Positions 16,228-24,000 of a stretch of 39,672 nucleotides of DNA are shown here, piece by piece. A program made the translations under genes and the position numbers. Under the pieces are notes generated by a model, which worked only from the letters and a program-made list of their open reading frames with translations, was not told the DNA's origin and did not search any database. The stretch comes from Oscillospiraceae bacterium (lineage in GTDB: Bacteria; Bacillota; Clostridia; Oscillospirales; Oscillospiraceae). The stretch lies in contig WQWC01000018.1 of NCBI GenBank assembly GCA_009785525.1, positions 1 through 39,672 of the forward strand, written 5' to 3'. How positions within the stretch are numbered: position 1 is the first letter of the stretch; each line of letters opens with the position of its first letter.

Positions 16228-16575
16228 CTACTCGTCTATGGCAACACCCTCTGGGCTTACTACTTCAATCTCAAATTGAGCTGTGCCTCTATGTCTGGTA
16301 AGCGTGACGACATAGGTGCTAGGGACGCTAAAATCTATATCATGCGTAACGGTTATCGCGTCACAATACATGCTGTCGCTACTACTAGCTCTGCCTTGTC
16401 TCAAAATCAAGTATACTTCGCCACCAGTTAAATCAAGTCCAGTATCAACTCCTGCCACGTATATCAGCTTATCCGGTAGGATATATATCTCCATGCCAAC
16501 AATCTCCAAACCGAAATCACATCCAGATAGAAAAACGCTAATTAGTATGAGTAGTGGCAATATTCTTTTCTTCAA
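16228..16575 (-). CDS. Small lipoprotein, candidate immunity protein for the second displaced Rhs tip
   Basis: This 115-residue protein starts at a TTG (16573-16575) with AAGGAG 11 bases upstream, inside the end of the Rhs module before it; the gap is 5 bases. A type II signal peptide (MKKRILPLLILISVFLSGC) predicts lipidation at Cys19 and a place outside the membrane. The rest resembles a single bacterial Ig-like domain (IYILPDKLIYVAGVDTGLDL, ending VVSPEGVAIDE). I do not recognise a specific family. Its tight coupling to an Rhs C-terminal module suggests an immunity role; this is positional inference. The frame after its TAG is the DUF5050-like remnant, so its 3' end may have been altered by recombination. 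Confidence 0.7.
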   Translation of the reverse strand: MKKRILPLLILISVFLSGCDFGLEIVGMEIYILPDKLIYVAGVDTGLDLTGGEVYLILRQGRASSSDSMYCDAITVTHDIDFSVPSTYVVTLTRHRGTAQFEIEVVSPEGVAIDE

Positions 16576-16580
16576 TGCAA

Positions 16581-17768
16581 TTATCTCCTTCTTCTGGGAA
16601 ATCTATATGTGGGCAAAGGCAGACCTGTTGCAACGGGGTTCGGTCTAAGGCCTCCGTTTCTATCATAGGCGTATAAATTCCCGTTGGTTGCCGCCAAATA
16701 TACCGTTGGTACAAGAAATCTTGTAGGCCATTTGTCCTGTGAAGAAAATTCAGTTCCCCTATGACAATAACAATGTGGATGGGTATGTACGAATGCCACC
16801 ATCAGCATATCAAGCCGACTAAACGTTGCTCCGGCGGAAATAGTTCCAAGTATTACATTGCGAACAACATCAGCGTGTCCTCCCCTTGGCATATCGAAAT
16901 AAGTAAACAGCGGCACACCATTAAAGTTTCTTCTGTAAATGAAACTTCCTCTTTCGCGATTGTCCTCAAATGTTCGAGGGAGATTTTCCTTTGCAAACCC
17001 TGCAGCTGCCGCATCGGCGCTTATAAACCAACTTCCTGCGCTGGAGAGGCCAAACGCTGCAAAGAAGCCTTCGTAAACAACCATCGAACCGGAGCTGTTT
17101 ATATACGTACCGAGAACGCCTTCTGTAAATGAACGAGTTATGTTATTGACTGTTACGGTTGCCGTACTTGTGGCGGCGTTCCAAACAACAGTCCCGTTGT
17201 TTGCTTCAGCGAAGGCCCTAAGATTCAATCCGCTCGGGTCAACAAACATCACCGGGTTATGTACGCAATACATATACAAATTCCCAGCCTGCATTATTGC
17301 AAGCGAACCATCTTGCATATTCCCCACATTCCAAAACGGATCCTCTTGCGTAAACCGCCCCGTTCTGGGATTATACACCCTAGCCCGCAGATAAATCGTC
17401 GCCGTCTCCCAATCGTAATACTCGCCAGCAAATCGAAACGGATTCGTATTCCCCTCATCCTGATCACGCTCGACCCCGAACGCGTCGTAGTGATAAGTAT
17501 GCAGCAGCTCACCCGCGTTGTCAACTCGTTGCACGACGTCGCCTCTTGCGTTGAACAAGTACCAGCCGTGATGCTCACTGCGGAGCAATCGCCCGCCGCC
17601 GCCTCGGTAGAAGCGGTTGATTACGGCGTTGCTGGCGTTGAGCTCCAGCACGATGTGCGCGCCGTTCCAGACGTGGGTTACTCTTGTGTGATTCGATGTC
17701 TTCGAGTGCCGCAGACCATCGGCGCGGTAGACGTACGTGACGCTCACCAGCGCGGCGCCGTTGAGCAC
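16581..17768 (-). CDS. Displaced Rhs C-terminal module 2, JAMM/DUF4329-like tip
   Basis: The 395-residue frame (GTG start; Rhs-like coding sequence extends in frame to about 17852, directly behind the stop of the preceding lipoprotein) has no signal peptide. It begins with the Rhs core (YVYRADGLRHSKTSNHTR, WNGAHIVLELNASNAVI, NPFRFAGEYYDWETATIYL) and ends the core at FVDPSGL, nucleotide about 17229. The variable tip of about 220 residues contains VHTHPHCYCHRGTEFSSQD, that is H-x-H-P followed by S-x-x-D as in JAMM/MPN metalloproteases and DUF4329-type toxin tips. The expected upstream Glu may be in NRERGSF. It would be inactive unless recombined onto the full-length Rhs gene through the shared core. 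The lipoprotein gene 5 bases downstream is its likely immunity partner. Confidence 0.8.
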   Translation of the reverse strand: MLNGAALVSVTYVYRADGLRHSKTSNHTRVTHVWNGAHIVLELNASNAVINRFYRGGGGRLLRSEHHGWYLFNARGDVVQRVDNAGELLHTYHYDAFGVERDQDEGNTNPFRFAGEYYDWETATIYLRARVYNPRTGRFTQEDPFWNVGNMQDGSLAIMQAGNLYMYCVHNPVMFVDPSGLNLRAFAEANNGTVVWNAATSTATVTVNNITRSFTEGVLGTYINSSGSMVVYEGFFAAFGLSSAGSWFISADAAAAGFAKENLPRTFEDNRERGSFIYRRNFNGVPLFTYFDMPRGGHADVVRNVILGTISAGATFSRLDMLMVAFVHTHPHCYCHRGTEFSSQDKWPTRFLVPTVYLAATNGNLYAYDRNGGLRPNPVATGLPLPTYRFPRRRR

Positions 17769-17852
17769 TTGCGTCAGTTGATTGAACGCATTGTAGGTGC
17801 GGGTCTCAGTCTGTCCGGCGGAGACTCGCGTCAGCTGGTTGCCATTGCGGTC
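17229..17852. repeat. Rhs core repeat, copy in displaced module 2
   Basis: This stretch is nearly identical in DNA to 19652-20351 and, up to the codons for ETGTIYL, to 21830-22370. It encodes the conserved Rhs core, from about DRNGNQLTR to DPSGL. Such homology is the substrate for swapping tips between modules. Edges are approximate. Confidence 0.8.
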
Positions 17853-17870
17853 AAGGCCTACGCAACACGG

Positions 17871-18872
17871 CTAATGAAACCTCTCCACATCACTTCCATC
17901 AAAATTCATCATATATATTTGTTCATTTGTTTCTCTGTCATAGAAAAAGATTCTGTCTCCTATAACATGAAGAAGAATGGCATCAGCGCTGTCAGTAGAA
18001 TTTGCTTCACCTGTATTTAAATCTATCCAATGAAAAGTCCATGGCGACGCTAATGGCATAGATGGCATACCGAATGTCATATAAAAAAGAATATTATCCT
18101 TTCTGTTAACAAGTTCGCCGGGCATTGTTCTATCTATAGAATGCACTGTGAAAAATTCTTGAGTAGAATCATCAAATTTTCTAATTGAACCACCGCCTGG
18201 TCCTAGTGCCTCTATATAGTATATGTTCCCTTTGTAAACAAAAAAGTTTCGACCCATGTTCCCTTGAAAAATCAGCTCTCTATTTTCCCCGGTTAATTCC
18301 ATTCTATATAATAAAGTTCGGCCGTTAATAATTGTAGCATAATAAATTTCATTATCATAAAAATATATATCGTGTATACTATTATCAGACAAAATTCTAA
18401 CATTGGTTCCGTCTAAATTCATAGCAAAACTATCGCTTCCTAAAGCATATATAGTGCCGTCAAGAACGAATAAAAAATTAACCCTAGTTTCACTGAGCCT
18501 CTCGTTCTGCTCCCCATCTATAGTCATTCTATAGATTTTGTTACTAGTACCATCAGCATAATAAATGAAACCATCAACAACATTGAGATATAAAAAATCT
18601 CCGGCTCCTATAGCTCGACTCTCTCCACTGCCTATACTTCTTCTGTTCAAAAAAGATTCTGATCCGATAACCGCCATATAATAAATATAATAATTATCAT
18701 TGGTTATAACGCCCAAGTTCCTTAAATTGCCTATGGTATTACCTTGGTTCTCCGGCATTAAATTTGTTAATACAGGTTCTTCACTATTAGATGGAATCAA
18801 AGCACAAGATGAAAGAAAAATTGATTGCAAGATTGCAATGAAAATGATCAAAAATTTTTTGTTTTTTAGCAT
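17871..18872 (-). CDS. DUF5050-like beta-propeller lipoprotein, candidate immunity protein for displaced module 1
   Basis: I place the start at 18872, with GGGAGG 9 bases upstream; the frame is open to 18911 without a ribosome binding site. The 333-residue product has a type II signal peptide (LIIFIAILQSIFLSSC, lipobox LSSC). It is then a series of short beta repeats of the DUF5050/propeller kind: IYYADGTSNKIYRMTIDG, IYALGSDSFAMNLDGTN, IYYATIINGRTLLYRMEL and IFFYDRETNEQIYMMNFDG. The protein should lie on the outer membrane face. It is located between displaced Rhs modules 1 and 2, and module 2 begins in frame directly after its stop. Position after module 1 suggests immunity; such propellers can also be general sensors. 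A broken second copy lies at 16018-16227. Confidence 0.75.
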   Translation of the reverse strand: MLKNKKFLIIFIAILQSIFLSSCALIPSNSEEPVLTNLMPENQGNTIGNLRNLGVITNDNYYIYYMAVIGSESFLNRRSIGSGESRAIGAGDFLYLNVVDGFIYYADGTSNKIYRMTIDGEQNERLSETRVNFLFVLDGTIYALGSDSFAMNLDGTNVRILSDNSIHDIYFYDNEIYYATIINGRTLLYRMELTGENRELIFQGNMGRNFFVYKGNIYYIEALGPGGGSIRKFDDSTQEFFTVHSIDRTMPGELVNRKDNILFYMTFGMPSMPLASPWTFHWIDLNTGEANSTDSADAILLHVIGDRIFFYDRETNEQIYMMNFDGSDVERFH

Positions 18873-18909
18873 ACTATATATCCTCCCGTTTTTTAATAAA
18901 TTGTTGTGC

Positions 18910-18945
18910 AACCTATGGGACGGCTATAAAACCGCCCCATAGGTT
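18910..18945. repeat. Imperfect 14-bp inverted repeat between displaced module 1 and its lipoprotein gene
   Basis: AACCTATGGG-A-CGG pairs with CCG-C-CCCATAGGTT around an 8-base loop. There is no T-run on the minus-strand side. It lies between the stop of module 1 and the ribosome binding site of the lipoprotein gene, so it could be a transcript-processing or attenuation hairpin. Confidence 0.55.
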
Positions 18946-18962
18946 ATTGTTAAAAATTTCAA

Positions 18963-20378
18963 TTAGAAAAATGGTGTAAACGTTCCAACATTGCGGCTAC
19001 TTCTTATAATATAATTAGTACTGATACCGGTTGTGCCAGACAAAGTTACTAATCCCCCAATACCAAATTGAGTAAGTGACCATATTTGTACAAACCTGTA
19101 TGGGGAATCCACGGCTATCTGTCTTTGAAATATACGATTCCGCAATTGTGCTTCTATGATTCCGGCAAAAAGACCTCCTGCTAAATCACCTATTATCTCC
19201 CACCCGCTTGGTGCTGTGGCCGGATTCAGTGTCCCCGGGTTAGGTAGGGCTTCTAGTGCTGAATCCGCAATCGAATTGAGCTGCAGCTGCATTTCCCGCG
19301 CTCTTTCAATAGTAATGATAAGCGATTGTCCAAATTCGAACGCAAAGAAACCTGGGATTTCATAGCTATGATGTCCGCCCTCTGGTCCCAAGTGCCACTT
19401 GTATTGACCATTACCCATTGGTTGCGGCTGATTATTTGCAAGATAACGCTGCGCGGCAGGTCTTGGAACCGCCGCTGCCGGAACCTCCTCACCGTGCCCA
19501 AGTAATGCGTTCATTCGCCAAAATCTATAACCGCACGGAGAATGTACCACAGCACCGTCTGGCGGTCTACCTCTACCTGGTATAGTCGTAACACCATTGA
19601 CCAGATTCCCCATGACCCAGCTTCCGTCAGGCATTGTCACACGCACGGCGGTAAGTCCGCTCGGGTCAACAAACATCACCGGATTATGTATACAATACAT
19701 ATACAAATTCCCAGCCTGCATTATTGCAAGCGAACCATCTTGCATATTCCCCACATTCCAATGCGGATCCTCCTGCGTAAACCTCCCCGTCCTAGGATTA
19801 TACACCCTCGCCCGCAGGTAAATCGTCCCAGTCTCCCAGTCATAGTACTCACCAGCGAACCGGAACGGATTCGTATTCCCCTCATCCTGATCGCGCTCGA
19901 CCCCGAACGCATCGTAGTGATAAGTATGCAGCAGCGCACCCGCGTTGTCAACTCGCTGCACGACATCGCCGCGGGCGTTGTGCAGATACCAACCGTGGTG
20001 CTCACTGCGGAGCAACCGCCCGCCGCCGCCTCGGTAGAAGCGGTTGATCACTGCGTTGCTTGCGTTGAGTTCCAGCACGATGTGCGCACCGTTCCAGACG
20101 TGCGTTACTCTCGTGTGATTCGATGTCTTCGAGTGCCGCAGGCCATCGGCGCGGTAGACGTACGTGACGCTCACCAGCGCGGCTCCGTTGAGCACTTGCG
20201 TCAGTTGATTGGACGCGTTGTAGGTGCGGGTCTCAGTCTGCCCGGCTGAGACGCGTGTCAGCTGATTGCCGTTGCGGTCGTAAGTGTAGGTGGCTGTCTG
20301 CGGGTCGGTGCCTGTGCGCACTGTGCTCAGCAAGCGGTTGTTCAGGTCGTAATTTTGTTGATTTTCTTCAAATAACAC
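18963..20378 (-). CDS. Displaced Rhs C-terminal module 1 with unidentified, partly hydrophobic tip
   Basis: The 471-residue frame begins with a GTG directly behind the stop codon of the preceding lipoprotein, without a ribosome binding site or signal peptide. After about 10 unrelated residues it enters the Rhs core at YDLNNRLLSTVRTGTDPQ and leaves it at FVDPSGL (nucleotide about 19652). The tip of about 230 residues contains MPDGSWVMGNLVNG, WHLGPEGGHHSYEIPGFFAF and two hydrophobic stretches (IIGDLAGGLFAGIIEAQL; FGIGGLVTLSGTTGIS) that might insert in membranes. I do not recognise the toxin family. As a silent cassette it would be expressed only after recombination with the full-length gene. 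The next gene, a lipoprotein 90 bases away, is its candidate immunity partner. Confidence 0.78.
   Translation of the reverse strand: MLFEENQQNYDLNNRLLSTVRTGTDPQTATYTYDRNGNQLTRVSAGQTETRTYNASNQLTQVLNGAALVSVTYVYRADGLRHSKTSNHTRVTHVWNGAHIVLELNASNAVINRFYRGGGGRLLRSEHHGWYLHNARGDVVQRVDNAGALLHTYHYDAFGVERDQDEGNTNPFRFAGEYYDWETGTIYLRARVYNPRTGRFTQEDPHWNVGNMQDGSLAIMQAGNLYMYCIHNPVMFVDPSGLTAVRVTMPDGSWVMGNLVNGVTTIPGRGRPPDGAVVHSPCGYRFWRMNALLGHGEEVPAAAVPRPAAQRYLANNQPQPMGNGQYKWHLGPEGGHHSYEIPGFFAFEFGQSLIITIERAREMQLQLNSIADSALEALPNPGTLNPATAPSGWEIIGDLAGGLFAGIIEAQLRNRIFQRQIAVDSPYRFVQIWSLTQFGIGGLVTLSGTTGISTNYIIRSSRNVGTFTPFF
19652..20351. repeat. Rhs core repeat, copy in displaced module 1
   Basis: The sequence is shared with the full-length Rhs gene from a sharp boundary at about 20351 (matching 22370). 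It stays close to the full-length gene to the codons for ETGTIYL and then matches only displaced module 2 to FVDPSGL. Edges are approximate. Confidence 0.8.
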
Positions 20379-21071
20379 CTAAAACTCAGATAGACGTTTC
20401 CAGTTAAGTTCTGCAGGGGTGTCATTGAAAGATTCACCTGACTCCTGCAAGATTTCATTTGTTTCGTGGTTCATGCAATCTATGGCAACGCTAACTGAGT
20501 ATCCCTCTATCAAGATGCCGTCAGGAGAAAGTGAATACTCTGTTATGATTTCTATAATATTACCTGCACTGTGCCGGATTGAACGCGTGTTTACCTCGTG
20601 AATCTCGTCAGTAATTTCAGAAGCAATAATACGATTTAACGAACTCCCGTCGATTGTATACACATTTAAGACTCTGATTGGCCGCCATTCTCCATGTTCA
20701 TCTCTACCTTTGTATCCGATAATCAATTCCGGAGAGCCGTTACTGTTTATGTCATAAAGAGCAAACACTAGAACTCCTCCATGATGAATGTGAATGAAGT
20801 CAACATCAAAAAACCAATAAAATCTTTCGGTTAGCGGAGAGCCAAGAATTATCTCAGCCGGTTGTTCACCATTTTCAAAGGCGAGGTATGTGGAAATAAT
20901 TGGCGCATAAACGCTGTGCCAAGCTGGAGTGTTCTCCGCCGGGCTATCCGGCACATCTGCCATCTCAGATTGGGATGGCGTGTTCCCTAATGTATTTGGA
21001 TTGGTATTAACGTGCATACACCCTGCCATAAGCAGTATCAATAAAATAACAACTATAAAATTTTTCTTCAT
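20379..21071 (-). CDS. Lipoprotein with FG-GAP/VCBS-like segment, candidate immunity protein for the full-length Rhs tip
   Basis: This 230-residue protein has a type II signal peptide (MKKNFIVVILLILLMAGC) with lipidation predicted at Cys18, then a low-complexity linker rich in N, P and S. It continues with a folded domain containing ALYDINSNGSPELIIGYKGR, the D-x-N-x-x-G calcium-loop type of motif seen in FG-GAP/VCBS-like repeats. The start has AAGGAG 11 bases upstream. It begins 21 bases after the Rhs stop codon. If the Rhs tip is an M23 peptidoglycan peptidase, a lipoprotein outside the membrane is in the right place to protect the cell; this is inference from position. Displaced module 1 begins in frame immediately after its stop. 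Confidence 0.75.
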   Translation of the reverse strand: MKKNFIVVILLILLMAGCMHVNTNPNTLGNTPSQSEMADVPDSPAENTPAWHSVYAPIISTYLAFENGEQPAEIILGSPLTERFYWFFDVDFIHIHHGGVLVFALYDINSNGSPELIIGYKGRDEHGEWRPIRVLNVYTIDGSSLNRIIASEITDEIHEVNTRSIRHSAGNIIEIITEYSLSPDGILIEGYSVSVAIDCMNHETNEILQESGESFNDTPAELNWKRLSEF

Positions 21072-21092
21072 AATAATTAAAACTCCTTATCC

Positions 21093-24000
21093 TTAACCAA
21101 GTAGCTGTCCCACTAAAGTTCTCATCCAATTTCCTACGTGTTGGTCAACAGGGGCATTTGCACCGACAAAAGGTGTAGCGGATATATGCAGATGGGGCGG
21201 AGTATTGTCAGCAGCACCCCAATTCCCAAGTCTTCCAATAGGTTGCCCTGCTTCTACTCGAACAGTACCACCGCTACCTACAGTAGCAAATCCAAAGTCA
21301 CTCGGGCTATTTGGAGCTAAATGCGTGTGGAAGTATATCATTCCGTCGTCACCCAAAAGTTGTAAGGTCGCCCTGTTTCCGGCAGCTCTGCTAACATCGT
21401 TTTGAACTCGAATTAGTGTTCCGGACGTGATTGCAAAAACTAGAGTCCCTTCCGGCGCGAAAATATCCACTGCATCTCTGCCACCGCGGTGATACCAATC
21501 AATCCTTGTATTTGTTTCAATATCAACAGGAAATACATAATCATAACCTCCAATTTGAACAACCCTCAAAGCGTCAGCTGCCGCTCTCATAGCCGCTCTC
21601 GCAGCATCAGCTATCGCTTTCGCAGCATTGGCCGCCCTCTCCCACGCAGCCTCCCACGCAGCTCTTGCAAACAATCCCCACGGGTCAATAAACATCTCCG
21701 GATTATTCATCACATAAACATACAGATTCGCAGCTTGCAATACAGCAGCGACACTGCTTTGCATGTTGTGTATGCCCCAATATGGGTCCTCTTGAGTAAA
21801 GCGGCCTGTTGCTGGATTGTAACAACGAAACCGCAGATAAATCGTACCCGTCTCCCAGTCGTAATACTCCCCAGCAAACCTAAACGGATTCGTATTCCCC
21901 TCATCCTGATCGCGCTCGACCCCGAACGCATCGTAGTGGTAAGTATGCAGCAGCTCACCCGCGTTGTCAACCCGCTGCACGACATCGCCTCTTGCGTTGA
22001 ACAAGTACCAGCCATGATGCTCACTGCGGAGCAATCGCCCGCCGCCGCCTCGGTAGAAGCGGTTGATGACGGCGTTGCTGGCGTTGAGTTCCAGCACGAT
22101 GTGCGCGCCGTTCCAGATGTGCGTCACTCTCGCGTGGTTCGATGTCTTCGAGTGCCGCAGACCATCCGCGCGGTAGACGTACGTGACGCTCACCAGCGCG
22201 GCTCCGTTGAGCACTTGCGTCAGTTGATTGAACGCATTGTAGGTGCGCGTCTCAGTCTGCCCGGCAGTGACTCGCGTCAGCTGATTGCCGTTGCGGTCGT
22301 AAGTGTAGGTGGCTGTCTGCGGATCGGTGCCTGTGCGCACGGTACTCAGCAAGCGGTTGTTCAGGTCGTATGTATACGTGACGGTGTAAGTCTCGTCACC
22401 GGTCACCGTCATCGTCAGGCGGTTGCCACGGTTGTCGAATGTGTAGGCGCGGATTATGGTGATAGTGCCGGTTGCCGACATCGCCGCCGACTGCACCGCA
22501 GCCGTACCGCGCTCGGCGGCAACCGCTGCATTCATCGCATCCCATGATATGTAGTATTCTGCGTTCACGGCAAGCTCGTGGCTGTAGTAGGTATCAAAAG
22601 CGTGACCGCCGGGGGCTGGCGGACAAATATCATCCGGTGTATTACCCGCAACCACAGCGTCCGGGCCAACATGGAAATTCGCGGAACCGCCGCCAAATGT
22701 CGAAATTCCACCGCCGTAGATGCCAAGAAAAGATATACCATCAGCGTGGTTATTCGTAATACTGCCGTCCGTCATGTTTAGTCCCTGACCAGAGGCAATC
22801 GTTGATAACACCAAAACGCCACCGCCAACCATTGCTGAGTTGTTCGTTATCATACCGCCGCTCATGTTCATGCGGCTGTTTCCGCCGATAGACACACCGC
22901 CGCCCGTACTTGCACTATTATTCCGGATTGTGCCGCCGGTCATGTTAAACGTTGCGCGTCCTCCTGATGGGCTGCCAAGCTCTACCGCACCGCCAGATGT
23001 CAAGCCATGACGGTTTTCAATCACACTGCCGGCATTCATCGTGAATGTGCCTCCGGCGTTTACACGCACACCGCCTGAGCCTGTGCCGCCCGCATTCAGG
23101 GCCTCAGCGCCACCTGAACGCATTGCCTCAGCTAATGCCTCAACCAACGCGTCAACATCGGATTCTGTTCTCCTCGACGACGCTAATTCCGATAGCAGCG
23201 CCTCGATCTCTGCCAGCGCTGATTCCGACAGCATCGCCTCAAACTCACGCGAATGTGAAAGCGCCGCTGGCCCCGTGGCGCCGCCGCATAGCGTGATGTT
23301 CTGTCCCAGTGTCAAGCCGCCGTTCACTATAAAGTGCCGCTGACCGTCGTTTGTTTGCGTCAACGTCCGCATGTCGCCGTCTACGCCCACGAGTATGATG
23401 TTACGGCGTTCCGGGATCACGATCGCGTCACCCGCCGTGCCGCTTGGTGCGGCAAAGCTATCCGAAATTTGAATCGTCAGCGGCATGAGCACAGGCGCCC
23501 CATTGATCACGTTTCGGAGGTCTTCCCATGTGCTTGCGGTAACCGGTGGCGGCGGTCTTTGCCCCAAAACAGGCCGCGGAGCCATTCCGACCACATAGTC
23601 CATTAATACGTCTACATCTACTTGGTCTATAACGCCATCGCGCACAACATCTGCCGCCGCATGGACAATAGCGTAATATCCAGGAAAGCTTCCTCTTACA
23701 TATTGAGTCAATATTTGAAAATCAAAGACGTCAACAACACCATCATCATCCACATCACCCCAAAGCGACCAAATGGCGTACAAATCAATATTCCCGCCAA
23801 CCGCAAGCGCTTCGAACTCTGCTTGTGTGAATGACACCGGCACAGCAATCGGATTATCAGCCAGAAGCGGCCTGCGATGTCCGTTTCTGCTGCGGCCTGA
23901 GCCATCAAGCTGCGCATCCGTGAACCAGCCCCAGAACGCAAGCTGCCCTTGCGCGTCTACGTAGTCAACATATGCTGTGACGGCGCTCAAGTCCAGCGGT

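Noticed and set aside
21489-22547. Long plus-strand open frame (352 codons) opposite the Rhs core, with similar ones at 17259-18020 and 19542-20249
   Set aside because: It is antisense to the Rhs core and recurs at each copy because the core DNA recurs. It has no ribosome binding site and an arginine/valine-rich composition typical of a shadow frame.
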